Source of the DNA: Lachnospiraceae bacterium
GTDB lineage: Bacteria; Bacillota; Clostridia; Lachnospirales; Lachnospiraceae
Assembly (NCBI GenBank): GCA_015057455.1
Contig: SVEH01000011.1
Location: 1 to 64,000 of the forward strand
DNA length: 64,000 nucleotides
Direction of reading: 5' to 3'
This document shows positions 52,674 to 62,350 of this stretch, in pieces (within the stretch, counting starts at the first letter, position 1; every line of letters begins with the position of its first letter). The translations under genes and the position numbers were made by a program. The notes under the pieces were generated by a model. That model made no database searches. It was not told where the DNA came from and worked only from the letters and a program-made list of their open reading frames with translations.

Positions 52674-53060
52674 TAAATTATTTTCTCCTCTTTGTTTTAT
52701 TACTTGTTTATAATTTTTATATTGTATTAACACATTGTTAGTATATTTTGATTTTTCGCAAAAGTCAATGTTAATATTTTCCAAAATCATTAAATTTGAT
52801 ATTTTAATGGTTTTTGTAAGAACATTACCCCTATTATTTTATTTTGCATATACAAACTACTCTAGCATTTATATATAACTTCATTTGTTATATCTATTAA
52901 TAAAACTAACAAACATACACCTATCATATCTTAGAATTTTTTATACTTTATCTGATTGAAAATTTATTTTAAGAAGCTTCGCTGTTAAAACAGGCCACTT
53001 TGGCCTACAAAAAAAGCAAATATCGCCACTGTGGATATTTGCTTTTTAACTCATATCTCT
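52674..53060. other. AT-rich intergenic region with terminator
   Basis: Includes the serA terminator (53011-53047) and a small AGGCCA/TGGCCT hairpin near 52992-53006. No gene is seen. Confidence 0.5.
53011..53047 (-). terminator. serA terminator
   Basis: A 14-bp stem (53011-53024 with 53034-53047) ending in a T-run lies just behind the serA stop. Confidence 0.85.
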
Positions 53061-54221
53061 TTATAATACTCTAACTTTTAATACATCTGCTATTGCATTC
53101 AACTTATTAACCACTTCTTCTGTTGCTTCATTTGAAATATCAATAACTGTATATGCATATTCTTTCTTTGACTTATTAGTCATGTTTTCAATGTTAATTC
53201 CCTCATCTGAAAGAATTGATGTAAATTGGCTAATCATCTTTGGAACATTTCTATGATTAATAGCAATTCTTGCTGTTGATGTACAGATACCTGCATCTAC
53301 TGACGGATAATTTACTGAATTAGTAATATTACCATTCTCAACATAATCTTTTAATTGATTTACAGCCATTACTGCACAATTATCTTCAGACTCTTCTGTT
53401 GATGCACCTAAATGTGGAATAGCTATTACACCTTCCATATTAGCTGTCTTAGCATTAGGGAAATCAGTTACATACTTTTTAACCTTTCCTGATTTAAGCG
53501 CAGCTTCCATATCATCATCATTTACAAGTAAATCTCTTGCAAAGTTAAGAATTACAACGCCATCTTTCATCATATCTATTGTTTCTTTATTAATCATATA
53601 TTTAGTTTCATCTAATAGTGGTGCATGAATTGTTATGTAATCACACTCTCTAAATATATCATTTCTGTCAGCTACATTAATGATATCTCTTGATAAATTC
53701 CAAGCTGCATTAACTGAAATAAATGGATCATTACCATATACAGTCATTCCAAGTCTATTGGCCATATTAGCAACTTTTACACCTATTGCTCCTAAACCTA
53801 TAACACCAAGTTTCTTTCCTTCTATTTCGCATCCTGCAAACTTAGATTTATTTTTCTCAACTGATTTAGCAATTCCTTCATCATCTTTATTTTCTTGAAC
53901 CCAGTTGATTCCGCCAACAACATCTCTTGATGCAAGTAACATTCCTGCCATTACTAATTCTTTAACAGCGTTAGCATTAGCTCCTGGTGTATTAAATACA
54001 ACAATACCTTTTTTAGCACATTCTTCAACTGGTATATTATTAACACCTGCACCAGCTCTAGCTATTGCCTCTAAATTATCAGAGAATTCCATATCATGCA
54101 TTGCTGCACTTCTTACAAGTACAACATCTGCTTCATTCATATTCTCAGTTGCTTCATATTTATCATCAAATTTATCTAGTCCACAACTAGCAATCTTATT
54201 TAAGCAATTATATTTAATCAT
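53061..54221 (-). CDS. serA: D-3-phosphoglycerate dehydrogenase
   Basis: A 386-residue enzyme of the D-2-hydroxyacid dehydrogenase family, making 3-phosphohydroxypyruvate for serine synthesis. GKKLGVIGLGAIGVKVANMA is the NAD-binding motif, and the catalytic Arg is in LNFARDLLVND. A short C-terminal ACT domain (about residues 310-386) suggests feedback by serine. Length fits the compact clostridial type. It is directly downstream of serC, in the same direction, separated by about 78 bases. Confidence 0.9.
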   Translation of the reverse strand: MIKYNCLNKIASCGLDKFDDKYEATENMNEADVVLVRSAAMHDMEFSDNLEAIARAGAGVNNIPVEECAKKGIVVFNTPGANANAVKELVMAGMLLASRDVVGGINWVQENKDDEGIAKSVEKNKSKFAGCEIEGKKLGVIGLGAIGVKVANMANRLGMTVYGNDPFISVNAAWNLSRDIINVADRNDIFRECDYITIHAPLLDETKYMINKETIDMMKDGVVILNFARDLLVNDDDMEAALKSGKVKKYVTDFPNAKTANMEGVIAIPHLGASTEESEDNCAVMAVNQLKDYVENGNITNSVNYPSVDAGICTSTARIAINHRNVPKMISQFTSILSDEGINIENMTNKSKKEYAYTVIDISNEATEEVVNKLNAIADVLKVRVL

Positions 54222-54298
54222 GTTATCTCTTCCTTCTATTCTTATTTTCTTTATATAACTTTACGGGCTTTTTGACTTGACTAGAATAGCTACAAAAT

Positions 54299-55381
54299 CT
54301 ATAAATTAGCTTGCTCAAAGTCACGCATAAACTTAACAAGAGCTTCAACACCTGCAATAGGCATAGCATTGTAGATACTTGCACGCATACCGCCTACTGA
54401 TCTGTGACCCTTTAAGTTTTCAAAGCCAGCTTCCTTAGCTTCCTTAACAAATTTAGCATCTAATTCATCGTTACCTGTAACAAAAGGTACATTCATTAAA
54501 GATCTGTCCTCTTTTCTTACAGTTCCCTTGAATAATTTACTTTCATCTAAGAAATCATATAAAATCTTAGCTTTCTTCTCATTATATTCTTTCATAGCAG
54601 CTAATCCACCTTGTTTCTTTAGCCACTTAAATACCTTACCACACATATATATTCCATATGCAGGTGGAGTATTATATAATGATTTAGCATCTGCATGTGT
54701 TTTGTATTGTAACATTGTAGGAGTTCCCTCTAATACATCCTCTGTAATAAGGTCTTCTCTAATAATTACTATTACAACACCTGCTGGTCCAATATTCTTT
54801 TGAACACCGCCATATATAATACCATATTTTGTTACATCTACTGGTTCTGATAAAAAGCATGATGATACATCTGCAATAAGTTCTTTTCCTTTTGTATTAG
54901 GAAGTTCCTTAAATTTTGTACCATAGATAGTGTTATTCTCGCAAATATACACATAATCTGCATCTTCACTAATATCTAAATCTGAACAATCTGGGATATA
55001 TGAGAATGTTTCATCTGCTGATGAAGCAATTACATTAACTTTACCGTATTTTGCTGCTTCTGAAGCCGCTTTTTTAGCCCATTGTCCTGTTACAATGTAA
55101 TCTGCAACTTTATTCTTCATAAGGTTCATAGGTATCATCGCAAATTGTTGTGATGCTCCACCTTGTAAGAATAGTACCTTATAATTATCAGGAATATTCA
55201 TTAAATCTCTTAAATCTTGCTCAGCCTCATTTATTATTGTTTCATAGACTTTCGATCTATGACTCATCTCCATTACACTCATGCCGCTTCCTTTGTAATC
55301 TAACATTTCATCTGCGGCTTCTTTTAATACTTCTTCAGGCAAAACTGCTGGTCCAGCTGAAAAATTATATACTCTTGCCAT
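54299..55381 (-). CDS. serC: Phosphoserine aminotransferase
   Basis: A 360-residue SerC of normal length with the PLP lysine in GVQKNIGPAGVVIVI and the family motifs RVYNFSAGPAVLPEEVL and FLQGGASQQFAMIPMNL. It converts 3-phosphohydroxypyruvate to phosphoserine in the second step of serine synthesis. AAGGAGG precedes the ATG. It lies directly upstream of serA, so the pair is likely cotranscribed. Confidence 0.95.
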   Translation of the reverse strand: MARVYNFSAGPAVLPEEVLKEAADEMLDYKGSGMSVMEMSHRSKVYETIINEAEQDLRDLMNIPDNYKVLFLQGGASQQFAMIPMNLMKNKVADYIVTGQWAKKAASEAAKYGKVNVIASSADETFSYIPDCSDLDISEDADYVYICENNTIYGTKFKELPNTKGKELIADVSSCFLSEPVDVTKYGIIYGGVQKNIGPAGVVIVIIREDLITEDVLEGTPTMLQYKTHADAKSLYNTPPAYGIYMCGKVFKWLKKQGGLAAMKEYNEKKAKILYDFLDESKLFKGTVRKEDRSLMNVPFVTGNDELDAKFVKEAKEAGFENLKGHRSVGGMRASIYNAMPIAGVEALVKFMRDFEQANL

Positions 55382-55654
55382 ATGTATTCCTCCTTCTTCT
55401 ATAAAAAAACGATATACATCGTTATATTTAACTTATTAAATCTGCATATCACATTATACATAAATATGATATCATCTTTATTTATTACATAATTATATAA
55501 CTATATATGTAATTTTCTAAATACCTTTACTATTTATAATATACTTATGTGATACAAACTAGTCCTTAGATTTAATTTGTATCACATTATATCACACATA
55601 TCCTAATTTTTCCAATTATTCTTTCATTTTTTCGAGTGTGTTTTCTTTATTAAA

Positions 55655-57337
55655 CTAATTCTCTAAATCTTCCTCTACGATTATGTCTGATATTGCTGCT
55701 CCTGGTGCAACCATTGGGAACACTTTATCATCACAACATATTTGACAATCTAGTACTACTGGTTCTTTTAATGCAAGAACTTCTTTAAATACTTTATCAA
55801 ATTCCTCTTTTGTTGTCACTCTATATGCCTTTGCACCCATTGCTTCTGCTAATTTAACAAAATCAACTTTATCTTCTAATATTGTGCTTGAATATCTCTT
55901 TCCATAGAACAAATCTTGCCATTGTCTAACCATTCCAAGTACATGATTATTAAATACTATCTGTATAATTGGAACGTTATATCTAGTTGCTGTTGCTATT
56001 TCATTCATATTCATTCTAAAGCAACCGTCTCCTGCCATATTTATAACAGTTTTATCTGGACAAGCAATTTTAGCTCCTATTGATGCACCTAATCCATAAC
56101 CCATTGTTCCCAAACCACCTGATGTAAGTAGTTGGTGTGGTTTTGAATATTTGAAGAATTGAGCTGCCCACATTTGATGTTGGCCAACTTCTGTTGTGAT
56201 TATTGCATCACCTTTTGTCATTTCGTAAACTTTTTCTACTATGTATGGACCTGTTAATTGTTCCTTATGATATGTAAGTGGAAATCTCTCTTTCATATCC
56301 ATAATTTGTTCCATCCACTCTTCATTATGGCATTGCTCAAGTTTGCTGTTTATTATTTTAAGTATCTCTTTTATATCACCTTTTATGCTCTTATATGCCA
56401 TAATATTCTTATTAATTTCTGCTGCATCAATGTCTAAATGTATTATCTTAGCATTCTTGGCAAATCTCTTTGGATTACCAACTATTCTATCACTAAATCT
56501 TGAGCCAACAACAACAAGTAAATCACATTGTGTTACTGATAAATTAGATGTTTTTGTTCCATGCATTCCAAGCATTCCTGTGTATCTTTCATCACTTCCA
56601 TCAAATGCACCTTTTCCCATAAGCGTATCACATACAGGAGCATCTAATTTTTCTACAAACTCTTTAAGTTCTTTATGTGCTTCAGCAATAACTGCTCCAC
56701 CACCAACAAACACAACTGGCTTTTTAGCATGCTTTAATGTTTTTATTACATTGTCGATTTCTTCATCTGTTGCTGAAACTTTAACTCTTTCTATTTCATC
56801 TGGCTTAACTGGTTTATAGTCAATTTTATTCTTTGGATCTGTTACATCCTTTGTAATATCAACTAAAACTGGACCTGGTCTTCCTGATGCTGCTATTCTA
56901 AATGCTCTTCTCATTGTTTTAGCTAAATCATTTATATCTTTTACAATGAAATTATGCTTTGTTATTGGCATTGTTACACCAGCTATATCTACCTCTTGGA
57001 AACTATCTTTTCCTAGCAAATGTACTGGCACATTACCTGTTATTGCAACCATAGGAACTGAATCCATGTATGCTGTTGCAATTCCTGTAACAAGATTTGT
57101 TGCTCCTGGACCACTCGTTGCTATACATACACCTACTTTTCCTGTTGCTCTTGCATAACCATCTGCCGCATGAGCAGCACCTTGCTCATGTGATGTAAGT
57201 ATATGATTTATTTCATGTGAATGTTTATATAATTCATCATATATATTAAGTACTTGTCCTCCTGGATACCCAAATACTGTGTCAACGCCTTGTTCTTTTA
57301 AACATTCTATTAAAATCTCTGAACCTGATAATAACAT
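55655..57337 (-). CDS. ilvB: Acetolactate synthase, large subunit
   Basis: A ThDP-dependent enzyme of about 560 residues for branched-chain amino acid synthesis. HEQGAAHAADGYARATGK contains the catalytic Glu, MAGDGCFRMNMNE is the ThDP/Mg site, and the FAD-binding middle domain is normal. The ATG at 57337 is preferred, because the ATG at 57343 is too close to AAGGAG. The small regulatory subunit (ilvN) is not seen in the window. It is distinct from the sugar-operon ThDP enzyme. Confidence 0.9.
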   Translation of the reverse strand: MLLSGSEILIECLKEQGVDTVFGYPGGQVLNIYDELYKHSHEINHILTSHEQGAAHAADGYARATGKVGVCIATSGPGATNLVTGIATAYMDSVPMVAITGNVPVHLLGKDSFQEVDIAGVTMPITKHNFIVKDINDLAKTMRRAFRIAASGRPGPVLVDITKDVTDPKNKIDYKPVKPDEIERVKVSATDEEIDNVIKTLKHAKKPVVFVGGGAVIAEAHKELKEFVEKLDAPVCDTLMGKGAFDGSDERYTGMLGMHGTKTSNLSVTQCDLLVVVGSRFSDRIVGNPKRFAKNAKIIHLDIDAAEINKNIMAYKSIKGDIKEILKIINSKLEQCHNEEWMEQIMDMKERFPLTYHKEQLTGPYIVEKVYEMTKGDAIITTEVGQHQMWAAQFFKYSKPHQLLTSGGLGTMGYGLGASIGAKIACPDKTVINMAGDGCFRMNMNEIATATRYNVPIIQIVFNNHVLGMVRQWQDLFYGKRYSSTILEDKVDFVKLAEAMGAKAYRVTTKEEFDKVFKEVLALKEPVVLDCQICCDDKVFPMVAPGAAISDIIVEEDLEN

Positions 57338-57413
57338 ATACATGTCTCCTTAATTTTATCTTTCAAATATTTTGTCTATTTTTTTATCTACTATCTAATG
57401 GCAAATAAAATTG

Positions 57414-59078
57414 TTACTTAATCTCTAAAATAGCACCTCTATTAGCTGATGTTACCATTTTTGAATATCTTGCCAAATAACCTGTTGTAACTTTTGGTTC
57501 TCTAGGTTGCCATTTTGCTCTTCTTTGCTCTAATTCTTCATCACTAACTCTAAAGTTTAGTGAATTATTATCTATATCTATCTCAATAATATCGCCTTCT
57601 TCAACTAAAGCAATATTACCACCTACAGCTGCTTCTGGAGATACATGTCCTATAGAGGCACCTCTTGATGCACCAGAGAATCTACCGTCTGTTATAAGTG
57701 CTACTGATTCTCCAAGTCCCATTCCTGCAATAGCTGAAGTTGGGTTAAGCATTTCTCTCATACCTGGACCACCTTTAGGTCCTTCATATCTTATAACAAC
57801 AACATCTCCTGCTACTATTTTTCCTCCAAGTATTGCTTCTATTGCATCATCTTCACAGTCAAATACTCTTGCTGGTCCTTCATGTTTTAACATTGAAGGT
57901 GCTACAGCTGAACGTTTTACAATACCTGTATCAGGTGCTAAGTTACCACGAAGCACTGCAATTCCACCTATCTCACTATATGGATTATCTATAGTTCTAA
58001 TAACTTGTGGATTCTTATTCGTACAATCTTTAATATTCTCTCCAACAGTTTTTCCTGTAACTGTCATAAGTTCTGTATTAAGAAGTCCTTTTTTATTTAA
58101 TTCATTCATAACTGCATGTACGCCGCCAGCTTCATTAAGGTCTTCCATATAAGTAGGACCTGCAGGTGCTAGATGACATAAATTTGGAGTTTTAGCTGAT
58201 AATTCATTAGCCATTTCTAAATCTAGATTAACTCCTGCCGCATGTGCTATAGCCGGAAGATGTAACATACTATTTGTACTACATCCTAATGCCATATCAA
58301 CAGTTAGTGCATTTTTAAATGCTTCCTCTGTCATAATATCACTTGGTCTAATATTCTTACGATATAATTCCATTACTTGCATTCCTGCTTCTTTTGCAAG
58401 ACGAATTCTCTCTGAATATACTGCTGGAATAGTTCCATTTCCACGAAGTCCCATACCAAGTGCTTCTGTTAAACAGTTCATGGAGTTGGCTGTATACATT
58501 CCTGAACATGAACCACATGTTGGACATACCTTATTCTCATATTCTTCTACTTGAGCGTCTGTCATAGTTCCTGCTGCATGTGCTCCAACAGCTTCAAACA
58601 TACTTGATAAACTTCTCTTCTTACCATCAACATGTCCTGCAAGCATTGGTCCACCACTAACAAATATTGTTGGAACATTTACCCTTGCTGCTGCCATTAA
58701 AAGTCCTGGTACATTCTTATCACAGTTTGGTACCATTACTAATGCATCAAATTGATGAGCAAGTGCCATACACTCTGTTGAATCTGCTATTAAATCTCTT
58801 GTTACTAGAGAATATTTCATTCCTATATGTCCCATTGCAATTCCATCGCATACTGCTATTGCTGGGAATACTACTGGTGTACCTCCTGCATATGCTACTC
58901 CTAGTTTTACTGCCTCTACAATTTTATCTAGGTTCATATGTCCTGGCACTATTTCATTATATGAACTTACAATTCCTACAAGGGGCTTCTTTAACTCTTC
59001 CTTTGTTAATCCCAAAGCGTTAAACAAAGACCTATGTGGAGCTTGTTTTATACCTGTTTTTACTGCATCACTTTTCAT
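57414..59078 (-). CDS. ilvD: Dihydroxy-acid dehydratase
   Basis: A 554-residue IlvD with the three cluster-binding cysteines conserved ([15 protein letters not shown], then [19 protein letters not shown]). It dehydrates dihydroxy acids in the valine and isoleucine pathways. Length and motifs are complete. It follows leuD by 22 bases and precedes ilvB by about 75 bases, in the same direction. Confidence 0.95.
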   Translation of the reverse strand: MKSDAVKTGIKQAPHRSLFNALGLTKEELKKPLVGIVSSYNEIVPGHMNLDKIVEAVKLGVAYAGGTPVVFPAIAVCDGIAMGHIGMKYSLVTRDLIADSTECMALAHQFDALVMVPNCDKNVPGLLMAAARVNVPTIFVSGGPMLAGHVDGKKRSLSSMFEAVGAHAAGTMTDAQVEEYENKVCPTCGSCSGMYTANSMNCLTEALGMGLRGNGTIPAVYSERIRLAKEAGMQVMELYRKNIRPSDIMTEEAFKNALTVDMALGCSTNSMLHLPAIAHAAGVNLDLEMANELSAKTPNLCHLAPAGPTYMEDLNEAGGVHAVMNELNKKGLLNTELMTVTGKTVGENIKDCTNKNPQVIRTIDNPYSEIGGIAVLRGNLAPDTGIVKRSAVAPSMLKHEGPARVFDCEDDAIEAILGGKIVAGDVVVIRYEGPKGGPGMREMLNPTSAIAGMGLGESVALITDGRFSGASRGASIGHVSPEAAVGGNIALVEEGDIIEIDIDNNSLNFRVSDEELEQRRAKWQPREPKVTTGYLARYSKMVTSANRGAILEIK

Positions 59079-59100
59079 TACTCAACCACCTTTTCTTATA

Positions 59101-59586
59101 TTACTTAGAATTTATATAATTAACCAAACCTTCTTTGTTGATTATTTCTTGCATAAAAGGTGGAAATGCTTGACCTTTATATTCCTTACCTTTTGTTATA
59201 TTATGAATTATTCCACTATCGAAATCTATCTCTACTTCGTCACCTGCTTCAATATCTTGTGCAGCTTCAACACACTCTATAATAGGAAGACCTATGTTTA
59301 TTGCATTACGATAGAAGATTCTTGCAAATGTTTCTGCTATAACACAGCTAATTCCTGCTGCCTTTATTGCAATTGGTGCATGCTCTCTTGATGAACCGCA
59401 ACCAAAGTTTTTATTAGCAACCATTATGTCGCCTTCTTTTACTCTATTCACAAATTCTTCATCTATATCTATCATACATTTGCTAGCTAATTCCTTAGGG
59501 TCTGATGAATTCAAATATCTTGCTGGAATTATAACATCTGTATCTACGTTATCACCGTATTTATGTACTAAACCTTTTGCTTTCAT
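59101..59586 (-). CDS. leuD: 3-isopropylmalate dehydratase, small subunit
   Basis: A 161-residue small subunit of the compact clostridial/archaeal type, with [17 protein letters not shown] and [17 protein letters not shown] motifs. It forms the heterodimer with LeuC that isomerises isopropylmalate. The ribosome site is weak. It follows leuC in the same direction. Confidence 0.93.
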   Translation of the reverse strand: MKAKGLVHKYGDNVDTDVIIPARYLNSSDPKELASKCMIDIDEEFVNRVKEGDIMVANKNFGCGSSREHAPIAIKAAGISCVIAETFARIFYRNAINIGLPIIECVEAAQDIEAGDEVEIDFDSGIIHNITKGKEYKGQAFPPFMQEIINKEGLVNYINSK

Positions 59587-59754
59587 ATTCCACGCTGTAT
59601 GGTGTATTCCATACTCTCCTTTCTGTTTTCTCTGTAACTTTATTGTTATTTATTCTGTTTGTTATATTACACATATATTTGTTAATTAACTAATCTATTA
59701 TTAATTCAGTTATTATATTGCGCATACTTTATTCCATATGTTATATAACCATCA

Positions 59755-61011
59755 TCACTCTGCTGGCGCAGATATATATCCTGTTAATGCACTTGCTGCA
59801 GCTACTGCAGGCGATGCTAAATATATTTCTGATGATGTATGTCCCATTCTTCCAACAAAGTTACGATTTGTTGTTGCAACTGCTCTCTCACCCTCTGCAA
59901 GAATTCCCATATGCCCACCTAGACATGGTCCACAAGTAGGTGTTGAAACAACTGCTCCAGCCTTTATAAATGTTTCTATAAGACCTTCTTCTATTGCTTG
60001 AAGATATATTGCTTGTGTTGCAGGGAATATAATACATCTCATTCCTTTAGCAACTTTCTTATCTTTCATAATCTTTGCAGCCACTCTTAAATCACTAATT
60101 CTTCCATTTGTACAAGACCCAATTACAACTTGGTCTATCTTTATTTCATCGATTTCATCGATTGTTTTTGTATTCTCTGGCAAATGTGGAAATGCTACTG
60201 TTGATTTTATCTTTGATAAATCTATATCATAAACTTCATCATACTCAGCATCTTCATCTGCTTCATATACTATATACTCTCGAGTTGAATGTTCGTTCAT
60301 ATATTCTTTTGTTATATCATCAACTGGGAATATACCATTCTTTGCTCCCGCTTCAATAGCCATATTAGCTATTGTAAATCTATCATCTATAGATAAATGT
60401 TGTATTCCCTCACCAACAAATTCCATTGATTTATACAACGCTCCATCTACACCTATCATACCTATAATATGAAGAATAACATCTTTTCCACTAACCCATT
60501 TGCTAGGTTTATTAAATAAGTTGAACTTTATAGCTGATGGTACTTTAAACCATGCTTGACCTGTTGCCATACCTGCTCCCATATCTGTACTTCCAACACC
60601 TGTTGAAAATGCACCAAGTGCTCCATATGTACATGTATGTGAATCAGCACCTATTACTACATCACCTGCTACTACTAATCCATTCTCCGGAAGTAGGGCA
60701 TGTTCTATTCCCATTTCACCAATTTCAAAATAATTAGTTATATCATGTTCACACGCAAATTTTCTTACACAAGCACAATGTTGTGCTGATTTTATGTCTT
60801 TATTTGGTGTAAAATGATCTGGAACTAATGCCACTTTATCTTTATCAAATACTGTTTCTACGTTCATTTTCTCCATTTCCTTAATAGCAACTGGAGCTGT
60901 AACATCATTTCCCAATACCAAATCAAGATTTGCTTCAATTAATTGTCCTGCTTCAACCTTCTCAAGACCTGTATGTGCAGCCAATATTTTCTGAGTCATT
61001 GTCATTCCCAT
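59755..61011 (-). CDS. leuC: 3-isopropylmalate dehydratase, large subunit
   Basis: A 418-residue large subunit. The aconitase-type cluster cysteines are in [16 protein letters not shown] and [17 protein letters not shown]. The compact length pairs with the compact leuD downstream. AGGAGG precedes the ATG with a good spacing. It is part of the leu-ilv group on the minus strand. Confidence 0.95.
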   Translation of the reverse strand: MGMTMTQKILAAHTGLEKVEAGQLIEANLDLVLGNDVTAPVAIKEMEKMNVETVFDKDKVALVPDHFTPNKDIKSAQHCACVRKFACEHDITNYFEIGEMGIEHALLPENGLVVAGDVVIGADSHTCTYGALGAFSTGVGSTDMGAGMATGQAWFKVPSAIKFNLFNKPSKWVSGKDVILHIIGMIGVDGALYKSMEFVGEGIQHLSIDDRFTIANMAIEAGAKNGIFPVDDITKEYMNEHSTREYIVYEADEDAEYDEVYDIDLSKIKSTVAFPHLPENTKTIDEIDEIKIDQVVIGSCTNGRISDLRVAAKIMKDKKVAKGMRCIIFPATQAIYLQAIEEGLIETFIKAGAVVSTPTCGPCLGGHMGILAEGERAVATTNRNFVGRMGHTSSEIYLASPAVAAASALTGYISAPAE

Positions 61012-61170
61012 AGCTAGTATCCTCCATATTATTTATTTCATATTACTTATTATTCATTTAATATTTTTTTGCTTTATATTGTCTTCTCACATATTATTGA
61101 ATCATATATATCAATAATATTACATTTTTTATTCTAACTTTAAGCCAACATCATTTCTAATGTTATAATC

Positions 61171-62259
61171 TTATGCAAGAATCTCATCTGAAATCAAATC
61201 ACCCATTTTAACTGTTCCAACTAATTCTTTACCTTCTGACATAATGTCTATTGTTCTATAGCCTTTCTTAAGAACATTTTTAACTGCTTCTTCCACATCA
61301 TCAGCCTCTTTATTCAAATCAAATGAATATCTTAACATCATTGCTGCTGATAAAATAGTTGCTATTGGATTAGCCTTATCCTGTCCAGCAATATCTGGTG
61401 CTGAACCATGACTTGGTTCATATAATCCTAACTTTGATTCTCCTAAACTTGCAGACGGCAACATACCAATTGATCCTGTAACCATACTTGCTTCATCTGA
61501 TAATATATCTCCAAACATATTCTCTGTAAGAATAACATCAAATTGTCCTGGATCTTTAACTAATTGCATTGCACAATTATCAACTAACATATCTGATAAT
61601 TCTACTTCTGGATAATCCTTTGCTACTTCTGCAACAACCTTTCTCCATAATCTTGAAGAGTCAAGTACATTAGCCTTATCAACACTACATACTCTTTTAT
61701 TTCTCTTCATTGCTATATCAAAACCTCTTTTAGCAATTCTTCTTATCTCTTCTTCATTATATTCTAATGTATCTATCGCTGTCATAAGACCATTCTTCTC
61801 AACAGTTTTTCTTTCTCCAAAATATAATCCACCAGTTAATTCTCTCATTACTACAAAATCAAAACCGTCACCTATAAGTTCTTCCTTTAATGGGCAAGCT
61901 CCTTTTAATTCATCAAATAAAAGTGCTGGACGAATATTGGCAAATAACTCTAATCCCTTTCTTATAGCTAATAAACCTGCCTCAGGTCTTTTATCTGGTG
62001 GTAGCTTATACCAATTAGACTTTCCAACATCTCCTCCAACTGCACCTAACAACACTGAGTCACTTGCTTTTGCGTTCTCAAGTGCTTCTTGTGTAAGAGG
62101 TTCACCTGTTGCATCGATTGAACATCCACCCATAAGAACTTCTGTATAATTAAAACTATGACCATATTTTTTCCCTATACGGTCTAATACTTTTCTTGCT
62201 TCTCTTACAATTTCTGGTCCTATACCATCGCCTGGTATAACTGCAATATTATATTCCAT
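61171..62259 (-). CDS. leuB: 3-isopropylmalate dehydrogenase
   Basis: A 362-residue NAD-dependent enzyme that oxidises and decarboxylates 3-isopropylmalate. Motifs include [19 protein letters not shown] and [15 protein letters not shown], and [18 protein letters not shown] near the C-terminus. GAGGT lies upstream of the start. leuA is not in the window, and the leader (62260-62350) shows no T-box elements. Confidence 0.95.
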   Translation of the reverse strand: MEYNIAVIPGDGIGPEIVREARKVLDRIGKKYGHSFNYTEVLMGGCSIDATGEPLTQEALENAKASDSVLLGAVGGDVGKSNWYKLPPDKRPEAGLLAIRKGLELFANIRPALLFDELKGACPLKEELIGDGFDFVVMRELTGGLYFGERKTVEKNGLMTAIDTLEYNEEEIRRIAKRGFDIAMKRNKRVCSVDKANVLDSSRLWRKVVAEVAKDYPEVELSDMLVDNCAMQLVKDPGQFDVILTENMFGDILSDEASMVTGSIGMLPSASLGESKLGLYEPSHGSAPDIAGQDKANPIATILSAAMMLRYSFDLNKEADDVEEAVKNVLKKGYRTIDIMSEGKELVGTVKMGDLISDEILA

Positions 62260-62350
62260 CTTTCTACCTCACATTCCCTATTAGGTACATTATTCCCATT
62301 TTTTTACATATTTTATTTTAATATTCCTTTTTTCTTATGTCAAGTTGATT

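Noticed and set aside
55382-55654. T-box or serine-responsive leader upstream of serC
   Set aside because: No T-box-like AGGGTGG segment or antiterminator was found on the minus strand.
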